A stretch of 64,000 nt of DNA from Mactra quadrangularis (GCA_025267735.1 CM046311.1:22156020-22220019); one strand, 5' to 3'. Shown: positions 1 through 10,645, counted from the stretch's first letter. The notes: generated by a model not told the origin, from the letters alone. A program made the numbers and translations.

Positions 1-789
1 TTTAGATTATTGTTTTAATTAGGTTTAATTAAGAACTTTTTATTATTTCTAGCTAATTGGCAGCCATCTTGAATTCTATTTTTAGATCTATTGTTTAAAT
101 TTGGCTGTCATGATATTTTTCTAAGATCTCTCAGACTCATTTGATATTTAATATTTAGTTTAAGAACTATGTAGCTTTAATTAAATATTGAGTACCATCT
201 AATTTTGTATATATTATGTATATATTTAGTATTTTTGTGTTATTTTGTTAGTTTTAGCTCATTTTCGTCATATCATGTTATTAGACTTAGTTTAAGTTAT
301 TTTGCCTCATTTTTAGCTTTATTGTCATTAAGATCATTTTATTTAGGCTGTATTTGATGATGTTATTTGATATTATTTTGGCATTATTTGATAACTTTGG
401 AAACTTGTTTATTATTTTAAATGCTTAAACTTTGTCGCATCTTTTAGTTACATATTAAACTTGAGTCTTAGTTTTACTAGATCTTTGTTCTTAGTATTTT
501 TTATTATATTCTTTTACTTATTTCATAAGTTTATAGTTCTGTATAACTTAAATACAGTGGTGTCATCCTGACGAGCGCATCATAAGAAAGATGCAGTGGT
601 TTTGATCACTTAATACAACTACTAGATTTCTTCTTAAGCAGACTATCCCAGGATTCGAACTGTTACGTCACATTATACATATATATAGAGCAAGCAGACT
701 TCGTTTTCACTTCAATGGTGTCAGAAGTGGGATTTGATTAGTTTTCTTACATAACAGAACTCTTAGGTCACATCTACGTTTTCACTTCA
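1..789 (+). repeat. 5' LTR, 3' portion only
   Basis: This is the R/U5 end of the upstream LTR. It matches 6975-7763 base for base at a constant offset of 6974 and ends in ...TTCA, one base before the primer-binding site. Its beginning lies left of the window. Confidence 0.88.
716..733 (+). other. Second primer-site copy embedded in the 5' LTR
   Basis: TGGTGTCAGAAGTGGGAT occurs here, 75 bases upstream of the functional-position copy at 791. It is preceded by the same bases, CGTTTTCACTTCAA. It therefore lies inside the LTR, and the same copy is found in the 3' LTR at 7690-7707. The LTR seems to have gained about 75 bp by duplication across its old U5/PBS border. Confidence 0.8.
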
Positions 790-790
790 A

Positions 791-808
791 TGGTGTCAGA
801 AGTGGGAT
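791..808 (+). promoter_or_regulatory. Primer-binding site, tRNA-Leu type
   Basis: TGGTGTCAGAAGTGGGAT lies one base after the LTR end. Its reverse complement ends in ...TGACACCA, so it fits the 3' end of a tRNA with its CCA tail. I judge it to be of the leucine type, as in bivalve Steamer-like elements; the isoacceptor is from memory, not checked. It would prime minus-strand DNA synthesis. Confidence 0.8.
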
Positions 809-984
809 AGTCATTAAAAATTGTTCATTTTCTTAACTTAGGAAGAGGCAAATAACTATTTTTTTTATATTTAAATTTAAGTTTTTTAGTCTTAAATTTT
901 TGCTGTAATTTTTCAAGTATTTTATCTATTTTAAGAGAACTTAAAATATTCTTAACTGTAAATTGCCACAAGTATTTCTTGACC

Positions 985-1880
985 TTCTTTCCTTTATTTC
1001 TGTTTCTATTAAACTGTGCATTCACTTAATACACTCGGGTATTGCTTGAATTCATCGTTTAGAGTCCACACTGCTATTAACTGATTCAAACTGCGCGGGG
1101 GCCCCAACTCTGTTATACAGTTATTGGCAACAGACGTTGTACTACTGCAGATTGTTTGATGAGAGTTAATTAAAAGCGACGAAAGGGTACCTTCCTAGCT
1201 ATACAGTAATTGGCAGTTAGGCGCAATAGCGTTGGTCTCTATCGTTGCTGGTCTGGGGGTTACTTTCTCTTTAACTTTACTATCCTCCGGCCTGGCCTTT
1301 TTCTCTTGTAAGTACATACTGTGCACTATAAGGGCCACCTAGTCAATCAGTCCTGTCCACATAGGCAAACTTACACAGTTAAGAATATCCAAAAAGTAAA
1401 TTCACTGAGATCTGCTAACAGACCCCAGTTTCAGATTTATGAAGTGCAGTAATCAATACCTGTGCCACATTTAGTCTATTCTTGGCTAATCTTTCTCTTA
1501 TTTCTGTTTCTTACAAACCGTGAATTTGGGAGCTATTTTCTTGAATTCATTGTTTGAACTCCACATTGTTATTAACTGATTCAAACTGCGCGGGGGCCCC
1601 AACTCTGTTATACAGTTATTGGCAACAGACGTTGTACTACTGCAAATTGTTTGACGATAGTTAATTGAAAGTGACGAAAGGGAACCTTCCTAGCTATACA
1701 GTAATTGGCAGTTAGGCGCAATAGCGTTGGTCTCTATCGTTGCTGGTCTGAAAGTTACTTTCTCTTAATCTTTACTATCCTCCAGCCCGGCCTTTTTCTC
1801 TTGTAAGTACATACTGTACATTATGAGGGCCACTTTTCATTAATTCTACTGTCCATTGGCACATTAACTATTGCAACCGA
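985..1880 (+). repeat. Two ~390-bp direct repeats in the retrotransposon leader
   Basis: The stretch from about 985 to 1380 is repeated from about 1490 to 1880, an offset near 495. Both contain CTGATTCAAACTGCGCGGGG, the block TGGCAGTTAGGCGCAATAGC and a final GAGGGCCAC or AAGGGCCAC. Divergence is a few percent. A short tail repeat with the core CCGAGTCTTAAAGGCCCACT follows up to 1985. No reading frame is conserved, so these look like untranslated leader or packaging sequence. Confidence 0.75.
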
Positions 1881-2279
1881 GTCTTAAAATTTTCTTAAGC
1901 ACCCGTGTCTAAAATTGCAAAAGCAACTAAGTCTTAAAGGCCCACTGAGCAACCGAGTCTTAAAGGCCCACTAAGCAGTCCGACTTTTTATGTCCGAAAG
2001 TACCGAGATCTGAAATTACAAATTCTTGCTTGTCTCTCATAAATTAGCATTCTAGTCTTATACTGGCCTACAATTCTGCAACTCTTTACTGGTACTATAT
2101 TGGCATCCTAACAATTGACTCTAAGGCACCACCCTAAGCGAAGAATTTCTCAAACATTGTCAAACTTTGCGTACCGGCAGCGAAAGTCTTAAACAGACAA
2201 ACGTTTTTTCGGTTCGTAATTAGAGAATATTTCTCACAAATTGTCTAAAAGAAGCAGAAGTCACAAAACCACGTCATCA

Positions 2280-3060
2280 ACGTTAAAGTGTAAAAGTTAC
2301 AACAACAAAGTCAAAGACTACAAGTTACAACAACAACGTTAAAGTGTAAAAGTTACAACAACAAAGTCAAAGACTACAAGTTACAACAACAACGTTAAAG
2401 TGTAAAAGTTACAACAACAAAGTCAAAGACTACAAGTTACGACAACAACGTTAAAGTCTACAAGTTACAACAACAACGTAAAAGTCTACAAGTTACAGCA
2501 ACAACATCAAAGACTACAAGTTACAACAACAACGTAAAAGTCTACAAGTTACAGCAACAACGTAAAAGTCTACAAGTTACAGCAACAACATCAAAGACTA
2601 CAAGTTACAACAACAACGTTAAAGTCTACAAGTTACAACAACAACGTAAAAGTCTACAAGTTACAGCAACAACATCAAAGACTACAAGTTACAACAACAA
2701 CGTTAAAGTCTACAAGTTACAGCAACAACATCAAAGACTACAAGTTACAACAACAACGTTAAAGTCTACAAGTTACAACAACAACGTAAAAGTCTACAAG
2801 TTACAGCAACAACATCAAAGACTACAAGTTACAACAACAACGTAAAAGTCTACAAGTTACAGCAACAACATCAAAGACTACAAGTTACAACAACAACGTT
2901 AAAGTGTAAAAGTTACAACAACAAAGTCAAAGACTACAAGTTACGACAACAACGTTAAAGTCTACAAGTTACGACAACAGAGTCAAAGACTACAAGTTAC
3001 GACAACAAAGTCAAAGACTACAAGTTACGACAACAACGTCAAAGCTTTGAGTAACGTCAA
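2280..3060 (+). repeat. 28-bp CAA-rich minisatellite inside the retrotransposon
   Basis: About 27 copies of a 28-base unit lie here, each built on ACAAGTTACAACAACAACG followed by TTAAAGTC, AAAAGTC or TCAAAGA. The period is not a multiple of three, so the array is not coding. Variant units form higher-order blocks, for example TGTAAAAGTTACAACAACAA alternating with TACAAGTTACAACAACAA. The transcript would be A/C-rich and largely unstructured. Confidence 0.9.
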
Positions 3061-3397
3061 TAAAGTCAAAGCTTACAAGTGAGGTCAACAACACCAAAGT
3101 CTTCAAGTTAGGTCACCTAAGCTTGAAGACAGAAAACCAACGTAGCAATGGCAGAAGAAGAAGCTGTCCATTACCCAAACTAACTATCGGCTTCAACTGA
3201 AGAAGACATGCCTCAATTAACTTTGAGAACAACTGAGGTATAACCCAACCCATCAAGACCTACAGAGAAAAGATCCAGACCTGAGTTATTTATTTAAGTG
3301 GTTAGACCAACCTACAAAACAATATAGTGAAGAAATAGCCAGGATGAGCCCAATATTCAACAGTACATACAACATTCAATTAACATTATGAAGAAAA

Positions 3398-3637
3398 ATG
3401 ATGTACTGTAACAAAAAACTTTTGTTAAGAAAGTGTAAAAGAGATTGTACTCTCCAATTACTGTTTCCTGAGATGACCAGAGAACAAGCTATTAGAGATA
3501 ATCATCACTCTTCAACTGGTGAACATTATGGTATCAACCAGACAACCAGAAGACTACATAACAGATACCATTGGTATCAAATAAAGGAAGATATAAGAAG
3601 ACACATAAAGGGATGCCCTAAATGCAGCACCCTATAA
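3398..3637 (+). CDS. Stand-alone integrase H2C2 zinc-finger peptide
   Basis: This is a 79-codon ORF with a stop just upstream in frame, starting at the first of two adjacent ATGs. From about residue 31 it has the integrase zinc-binding pattern: His residues in NHHSSTGEHYG, a helix with TTRRLHNRYHW, then IKEDIRRHIKGCPKC with the two zinc cysteines. In Ty3/gypsy integrases and their domesticated relatives this finger lies at the N terminus, before the DDE core. Here the frame stops three residues after CPKC (STL) and no catalytic core follows before the purine tract at 3683. It could be a translated small protein or only a remnant. The domain call is firm; function as a separate peptide is inference. 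Confidence 0.72.
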   Translation: MMYCNKKLLLRKCKRDCTLQLLFPEMTREQAIRDNHHSSTGEHYGINQTTRRLHNRYHWYQIKEDIRRHIKGCPKCSTL

Positions 3638-3682
3638 GACATCTATAACCAAACAACGTTAATCACCATACTATAGAGGTTT

Positions 3683-3694
3683 AGGAGAAGAAGA
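3683..3694 (+). promoter_or_regulatory. Polypurine tract, start of plus-strand synthesis
   Basis: AGGAGAAGAAGA is followed directly by TGTAAAG, the TG expected at an LTR start, and lies about 45 bases after the integrase remnant. A weaker alternative is AGAGGAAAA at 4810-4818, followed by TGTTGAG. The left LTR copy is cut before either point, so the choice cannot be settled here. Confidence 0.5.
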
Positions 3695-5207
3695 TGTAAA
3701 GTTTGATATTAACCTTTTTAAACTACAGAGAAGGACACTAATAACGTGCAACAGAGTAGTAGTTAAATAAAAAGTGTATCAAAACTTGTTATGAAACCCG
3801 CAAAGAAATGCGGCTGTTATTTGAATTGCTAAGTTCATCACCTTGTTCCAAGTTTTTATCTATTAGAAATTTAAAACATTTATGTTTCGGCATAATCATT
3901 TATTTTTGAAGCAACTGTAAATGTAAAGTTATACTGTTACGCCATGCTTTTTACTATTCTTATTCAACTACTATTGCATATTTTGCTATAGAGCTTTTTT
4001 TGTAATTATCATATTGTCATAGGACAATTGTCATAAAGTGCCTTTAATATGTTAAACTCAATTTTGCTTTAATATTGTGTCAGTCTATAAGTAGATTTTT
4101 AATGAGCAATTGCTAAGTTAAGTTGATTTATTTTATGAAAGGCTTTGTGGATGTAAAAGTAAATTTTTAAGTCACATAGATTTTTACTATTTTTTACAGT
4201 AAAAGTTTACCTATAGATATAAAATATGTTTTATGCTTGATGACTGTCGGTATAGAATGCAATTTCTGTACTTGTTTAGATCATTTGTAATCTAACGTTA
4301 TGATGAAAGTAGCTATGAGTGAATTTTTACATTGTACATTGAAATGGAAAGTTGATCATTTGTATTAAATGCATCTTAGGCTTGTAATGTCTAAAATTTT
4401 ATTCGCATGTATGTAATTGATTTGGTTTGCATTTCTATGAACATCAAGCTGGTATTTTATTATTGTGAAAGTCTATTGAAAACTAGTAATGTTATAGGGT
4501 CTGATTCCTAATCACATTATGTCTATTTTTGACAATAGCTAAGTTTGTTTGCATTTTTAGAGATGGCCTTAGATTTTAATATCTATTGTAATATGTCTAT
4601 TTGGTTATAGACAAGGTTGTGTTTGATTTTTATTATTGTTGTTAGATTTTAATATCTATCATCATTAGTCTATTTGTCTCATAGACCCAGTTGCACTACT
4701 ATTTACTTTTATTTTTATAAAGATAGACTGAATGATTACTTGTGCTTTAGCAAGTTAAAGATATTTTTGTGTACTGATGTAATATTCTGGTTAAGTTTCT
4801 AGTTTACATAGAGGAAAATGTTGAGATTTACCAAGTTATGTGTTACTTGATGTATTTTTATTGTATTGTATCTGTTTTTACAGTGGCAGTTTAACTAAAT
4901 AGTTTCTACCCCAAAATTTTATTTCACTTTAATCCTTAAAGTTGAATATCATAAATACAAGGTGATGTAATTTTCAATAATTGCGATATAACATTCAATA
5001 ACCGATGTTATTTTCAATAACAGTTAAGTGTTAAGATATTAAAAAGTGAGTTTGATATTGTGAAGAATTAAGATGGTGTATAACTCGAAATGGTGAAAAC
5101 AAATTGAAAGTGTTTAAACGCGATAAAGTGAAACACATCCTAGAATTAGTGTTTTAACGAGGTAAAACATACCAGAGAACCAAACCCGAAGAAGTACTCA
5201 TATGTGA

Positions 5208-5557
5208 GTTTGTGCAACAAAGCTGTTCGCGCAACAAAGACTAAAAAAAAATGTTCGCGCAACATAGACTTTATCAGAGCTGTTTGCGCAACATAAACTA
5301 AATAAAAAATGTTCGCGCAACATAGACTTTATCAAAGCTGTTCGGGCAACAAAGACTAAACAAAAAATGTTCGCGCAACATAGACTTTATCAAAGCTGTT
5401 CGCGCAACATAGACTAAATCAAAAATGTTTGCGCAGCATAGACTTTATCAAAGCAGTTCGCGCAACAAAGACTAAATCAAAAATGTTCGCGCAACATAGA
5501 CTTTATCATAGCTGTTCGCGCAACATAGATTATACCAAAGCTGTTCGTGCAACATAC
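5208..5557 (+). repeat. Array of 13 GTTCGCGCAAC units in the LTR U3
   Basis: Thirteen units of 26-31 bp alternate between two spacers, roughly ATAGACTTTATCAAAGCT and AAAGACTAAATCAAAAAT, so the higher-order period is near 60 bp. Eight units keep GTTCGCGCAAC exactly; the others differ mostly at CpG. The position in U3, upstream of the TATA box, suits an enhancer array. TTCGCGC resembles an E2F-type core, but no factor is shown. Confidence 0.88.
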
Positions 5558-6014
5558 TGAGTAATACATGTTTACAGTTTTAGGCTGAAACATTATTTCC
5601 GCGCACATGAAACATAGACGCTCTGCTGTTAAAAACTATGTTTGAACTATATAAACTTTTCAATTCCATATGATGACACAGACCAAGAAGAAGACATAAT
5701 ATTGTACACTTTCGTAATTTTTGTCTTTTAGATCTTTTATCTTGCAAGGTCATACATTTAATTGAATTTTTGCAAACCTTATTGTTTAAACTTACAATAA
5801 CTATTATGAACTAGTTTTGTTGGTATTCAATTATTGTTTTAATTAAGTCATTTGTGAGACTAATTTTCTACTAAGTTTTAACTAAGAAATTTTTGAGACT
5901 ATCCTTCAACACAGTTTTAGCTTAGTAATTTTAGAGATTATTTTTCAATATACATATAATTTTAAGCATAAGAATGATCTAAATCAATGTTTTAACTTTT
6001 CAAGCATTTGTCTT

Positions 6015-6051
6015 GAAAAAATTAAATGTTTTTTAAACATTTAATTTTTTC
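6015..6051. repeat. Perfect 17-bp-arm palindrome in the LTR
   Basis: GAAAAAATTAAATGTTT, three T residues, then its exact reverse complement. It could form a hairpin in RNA or a cruciform in DNA. It lies about 770 bp upstream of the TATA box. Confidence 0.85.
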
Positions 6052-6784
6052 ATTTTTTAAAGCCAGTGTGTTGTTGTAAAGTTGGATTTAAGCTAGGCAA
6101 TATTACATAATGGAAGTCATTTATTGAGAAATAATAATTAAAATATTGTATTATTAAGGGCACAAGTTAACTTTAAAGGTAGATCTACTTTTATCAATTC
6201 GACAGAATTACTTCCCTTTGTAAATATCTAAGGTTTCCATAGCAAATTTTCTATGTGAATGATTAAAGGCCCATTTCATATACTTGTAGTTTAAAACATA
6301 CTGTATAATGTTGTATTTGTATTTATAATAGTAATTAAGAGTTTTGAATACTTTAACTTGCCTTCTTGAGTCATACAGACTCAAATGAGCTACTATTTAC
6401 TTCTTACTTAATCTTACTGTTAAGTGGTCAGAGTTTTAGACCTAACCCTTTATTTTGGGGTATACTGTTGTTTAAAGTCACTATAACTGTTATAAATCAC
6501 TTCATAATTGTTTTATTGACTTATTAACTTCATATCTATGTCAGAATATTTATATTTTAGGTTTATACTTATATTAAAACTTGTATTTTGTATCATTGTT
6601 CAATTACTAAGGATTAGAAATATCATTATTCCCATTGATGGAACAGCCACTAGTAATTAGGGTATTCTGTAAGAGTTATCTCCCTTTTATATAGAACAAA
6701 GAAGACTTTCTTTGTTTAGGGGTTTATAGCAGAGTTACTTTCCTTGAATAATTAATAGGTGTCAGCACCTGTCCTGTCTAAGCT

Positions 6785-6820
6785 TATAAATATGAGTGCA
6801 GAACCCAAAATCCTCAGTCT
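6785..6820 (+). promoter_or_regulatory. LTR core promoter, TATA box and initiator
   Basis: TATAAATA at 6785-6792 is followed by the initiator TCAGTCT, whose A is at 6816, 31 bases from the first T of the TATA box. That is the normal RNA polymerase II spacing. A start here makes R-U5 about 950 bp. TTATCTCCCTT and a purine/pyrimidine stretch lie just upstream. Confidence 0.6.
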
Positions 6821-7689
6821 GAAACTAGCACTTGAATTGGAAGGAACTAAAAATCTCCCTCTAGTATTAATTAGTAATTAATTAATTATTTTTGATATTT
6901 ATACTTAAGTATTTTTGGAGCATTTTGTACTTAAAGCAATTGTTTAAGTAAGTTAAAGGTATAGTTTAATTTTATTTAGATTATTGTTTTAATTAGGTTT
7001 AATTAAGAACTTTTTATTATTTCTAGCTAATTGGCAGCCATCTTGAATTCTATTTTTAGATCTATTGTTTAAATTTGGCTGTCATGATATTTTTCTAAGA
7101 TCTCTCAGACTCATTTGATATTTAATATTTAGTTTAAGAACTATGTAGCTTTAATTAAATATTGAGTACCATCTAATTTTGTATATATTATGTATATATT
7201 TAGTATTTTTGTGTTATTTTGTTAGTTTTAGCTCATTTTCGTCATATCATGTTATTAGACTTAGTTTAAGTTATTTTGCCTCATTTTTAGCTTTATTGTC
7301 ATTAAGATCATTTTATTTAGGCTGTATTTGATGATGTTATTTGATATTATTTTGGCATTATTTGATAACTTTGGAAACTTGTTTATTATTTTAAATGCTT
7401 AAACTTTGTCGCATCTTTTAGTTACATATTAAACTTGAGTCTTAGTTTTACTAGATCTTTGTTCTTAGTATTTTTTATTATATTCTTTTACTTATTTCAT
7501 AAGTTTATAGTTCTGTATAACTTAAATACAGTGGTGTCATCCTGACGAGCGCATCATAAGAAAGATGCAGTGGTTTTGATCACTTAATACAACTACTAGA
7601 TTTCTTCTTAAGCAGACTATCCCAGGATTCGAACTGTTACGTCACATTATACATATATATAGAGCAAGCAGACTTCGTTTTCACTTCAA

Positions 7690-7707
7690 TGGTGTCAGAA
7701 GTGGGAT
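7690..7707 (+). other. Primer-site copy embedded in the 3' LTR
   Basis: The same 18 bases as at 716-733, at the matching place of the 3' LTR. The 3' LTR is followed by host DNA (CATGCAAG...), not by a PBS, so this copy is truly part of the LTR. Confidence 0.8.
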
Positions 7708-8336
7708 TTGATTAGTTTTCTTACATAACAGAACTCTTAGGTCACATCTACGTTTTCACTTCACATGCAAGAAATTGACAATACCGCTTCTCCACAGGAT
7801 CTCTGCAAGTAATTTTATATGAAAACATCATAGCCAGATATCGGGGAAGAAATACATTGTATTAAAAGTACAAATGTGGCAACAATTCCAATCAATAACA
7901 GAGACAGCAATTAAATGATTTATTTCCTAGTTCCATCTCATGTAAAGATTGCCACACTGATTGCCGATTTAAAATGCATGATTTTCAATATAATCATGCA
8001 GTATTTTGATTCCTACCCCCATTTCCATAATGCAACATAAATGCACTAACACCAAAGAAAACTCAGCCTGCATGATTAGAACAGAGTAGCAAAAAAACAT
8101 CACAGCATTTTACTATTGTTATGATAATGTCACATGACCACTTCAAAGCCGGAGTATCAGTTGGTGCATTTTAAAATCACAGTGAAACAAAAATATTATT
8201 CATTAATCACAACTCATGAATTCATTAATAATTCTGCATTAACAGGGATGTCCCATATGGACATTTAATAAAATATCAAAAGGTTTTTTATATTTTTTTG
8301 ACAATTTTTTTCGTTCATGTTTCAAAAATGTTGCAG

Positions 8337-8438
8337 AATCGCTGCAAGAAGCCGAGAGACCTTTGCCCGATGAATTGTTAATCAAGGAACTTGAAGATAA
8401 AATTGTCACTTGAGAGAACCGATTGTCAAGCCAACCAG
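8337..8438 (+). CDS. Candidate exon ending in or interrupted by a TGA
   Basis: A pyrimidine-rich stretch ending TGTTGCAG precedes the exon, and CAG|GTATTT follows. In the phase-1 frame it reads SLQEAERPLPDELL, then IKELEDKIVT, then TGA (8411-8413), then ENRLSSQP up to the donor. The exon is 102 bp and phase 1 at both ends. Charged and leucine spacing suggests a coiled coil. Either TGA is the true stop, or it is an alternative or decayed exon. I do not recognise the protein. Confidence 0.25.
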
Positions 8439-9794
8439 GTATTTATTTCTAATAAATAACGTATCAAACTGACATCTGGCTATGTGGAATTGGCAACAAT
8501 CCGTAGTCGGAACCTATGATTAGATCTAATTGTAGTTAATTCAGACTAAACTAAGCCGTATGCAGCGGATTAGCTTGAACTAAATAAATTTCATATAACT
8601 TGCATATTACTGCACTTTCTAACTGCCCTCATTACATTAATCATACAAAATAACCACGTTGATAGATATTTAGGCATTTTGAAATACTTGCGTTTTTACC
8701 ATAATTGACACAATGAAAATGGCGAAGGGTTTATCTAAGCAGCGTGAAACACAGCAAGGGTAATCAAACACGCATTAGGAATGTTGTCATGTTATCTTTT
8801 AAAATACGGACTGAAAATTTTAACATGACATTTAATGTTGTCGCAGCAACCCGCCTTTAGTCAATGTTAGTCCAAACTCTCCTCATGTCAGGTGTACAAA
8901 CTTCTAACAAAAACATAAAAAGTTTTAATTAATCATTTTCAAAAACTGTTTTTTGTGCAAACATTAATTTAGGAGACACAGACACTTGTGCATTATAGAA
9001 AAATACCACATTCAAATGTAGGGCATTTTCAAATTTTAGAAAACTGTAAAAGAATTGAGATTTCAAGTACATCTGTAAACAAATGCATGGCTGAAACACT
9101 TAAGATACCTCTTTTGAGGGCTGATGCAGCAGAATTGTAAGGTATCACTTCCTGTCTGATGTACAACCATACTAGGCTAAAGAATTCTCACTTTTGTCTT
9201 AAGAAGGAGTTAACTAAAAACAGCCTTTATCAACGTCAGCACATACCTAAGAAAGTCTTCAAGAATATGAAACATTATCATTCAATGTCTCCAACCTTTA
9301 GAAAACTAGTTTCCTTTTTTCCTTACCCTTTTTACAGTTAAACTATAACTTTCTGTTTCCAAAGTAAATGTTTATGAATCTTTCAACAATTTAGCGATCT
9401 TTCAAAAAATTTAGGGGCCATGCAATCAGCTGAAATCTGTTATAACGGAGAAGTCTTTCACATCTTTGTTCAATACATCACAAAAACCATAACTCACCGA
9501 TTTAATATTATATGTATTATACATATTAACAATTTGAAATAAAACGGATACACTTCGTTACAAATATCAAAGCATCCATATGTCAACAAGTAATCAGAAT
9601 TTACCCAGAGTTCCGTACCACAGTGTACCAGAACACTTGAAAACCAATTTGTAGCTGACTCTTGGTGACTTCTGTTTTCTATCAATATTTAAAAACCTTT
9701 TGAAAACTGATGATCTGACAAGGAACAATATACAAACACTACTTTGAGATGATAATCTAGAGCTTGCTAACATTTTTCTTCATTTTGTTTAGAG

Positions 9795-9865
9795 ATTTAA
9801 ATATAAACAGACAAGATTTACATATGTACTTCTCTCCAAGAAATAATCTTAATGAAAGAAGGCAG
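9795..9865 (+). CDS. Candidate exon, weak
   Basis: Acceptor TTTGTTTAGAG and donor GGCAG|GTATG frame a short open segment reading LNINRQDLHMYF, then SPRNNLNERRQ. Using the second AG, its phase fits the exon at 8337-8438, and its end fits an acceptor at 10257, after which ERPFQQLITSIC and a TAG follow. All pieces are short, so chance is a real possibility. Confidence 0.17.
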
Positions 9866-10407
9866 GTATGAAAATTACTTGATACTGTTTATTTTTATTA
9901 ACCAGAAAAACAAAAATTTAAGTTTTCTGTACTTAATAATCTTTTGGCTCCTTTTCTTTCATTTTTGGTTCATTTCCCTTCTTTGGTTTCTTATCTATTT
10001 AAAGTAAGGTAATGTTCTAAGACTGAGGTTGTCTTACTGACCTATAGGTCAATTACATCTTTGTGCACTATGAGATTTGGGCTTTGTTTTTCTTACTTAC
10101 CTTTTGCTTGTTGTTTTTGTAACCACGGCATCTGAGTGCATCAAGTCAAAGGATTAACAAAATGACCTTTACCTTATAATAAGGTCCTACAATAATTATA
10201 TACTTTATTTATGTATGAAATATGTTTTTGTACCAACAATTTGTTTATTATTTTAGGAACGGCCCTTTCAGCAACTAATAACATCCATATGTTAGTGACC
10301 CCATAATTACAGCCAGGAAAATGAGATTCCAGTTATTCATATAGTAAGCTAGCATATATTTAGAATCACTTTGACAGACTGCCATCCTTATGAATCATTT
10401 TAGATTA

Positions 10408-10645
10408 CTCAGTCTTGTAGAGTGATCTCCCTTTGAATCACTCAGTCTTGTAGAGTGACCTCCCCTTTGAATCTCTTAGTCTTGTAGAGTGACCTCCCCT
10501 TTGAATCTCTCAGTCTTGTAGAGTGACCTCTCCTTTGAATCACTCAGTCTTGTAGAGTAACCTCCCATTTGAATAACTAAGTCTTGCAGAGTGACCTCCC
10601 CTTAAAATCACTCTGTCTTGTAGAGTGACCTCCCTTATTGAATCA
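10408..10645. repeat. 34-bp minisatellite, seven copies
   Basis: Seven tandem copies of a unit such as CTCAGTCTTGTAGAGTGACC followed by TCCCCTTTGAATCA, with a few substitutions each. ORFs overlapping it on either strand are by-products. Confidence 0.92.

Larger units (their letters stand above)
1..7763 (+). mobile_element. Non-autonomous LTR retrotransposon, left end cut by the window
   Basis: The first 789 bases recur at 6975-7763 with no difference that I could find by eye. The left copy is followed at 791 by an 18-base primer-binding site, and a purine-rich tract (3683-3694) precedes the inferred 3' LTR. That order (LTR, PBS, internal region, PPT, LTR) defines an LTR retrotransposon on the + strand. 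The internal region, about 2.9 kb, has no gag, protease, reverse transcriptase or RNase H. The only recognisable coding piece is an integrase H2C2 zinc finger at 3398-3637. It must therefore be mobilised by another element, most likely of the Ty3/gypsy type. Identical LTRs imply a recent insertion. The target-site duplication cannot be tested because the left flank lies outside the window. Confidence 0.85.
3695..7763 (+). repeat. 3' LTR, probably about 4.07 kb
   Basis: The end at 7763 (...TTCA) is fixed by where identity with the left copy stops. 6975-7763 is proven LTR. The start at 3695 (TGTAAAG) is inferred from the adjacent polypurine tract; a start at 4819 is the alternative and would give 2.9 kb. 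Within it lie a repeat array (5208-5557), a perfect palindrome (6015-6051) and a TATA/Inr promoter (6785-6820). No ORF of note is present. The rest of U3 is AT-rich and featureless to me. Confidence 0.6.
7764..10400. other. Non-coding host DNA, possible small exons
   Basis: AT-rich sequence flanking the retrotransposon. I see no repeats of note. Three short frames with splice signals (8337-8438, 9795-9865 and 10257-10295, all +) are the only gene-like signals. ORFs at 9159 and 9494 lack codon character or splice context. Confidence 0.5.

Noticed and set aside
5208..5557. CRISPR-like array
   Set aside because: Spacers are themselves repeated and the context is a eukaryotic LTR, so it is a minisatellite.
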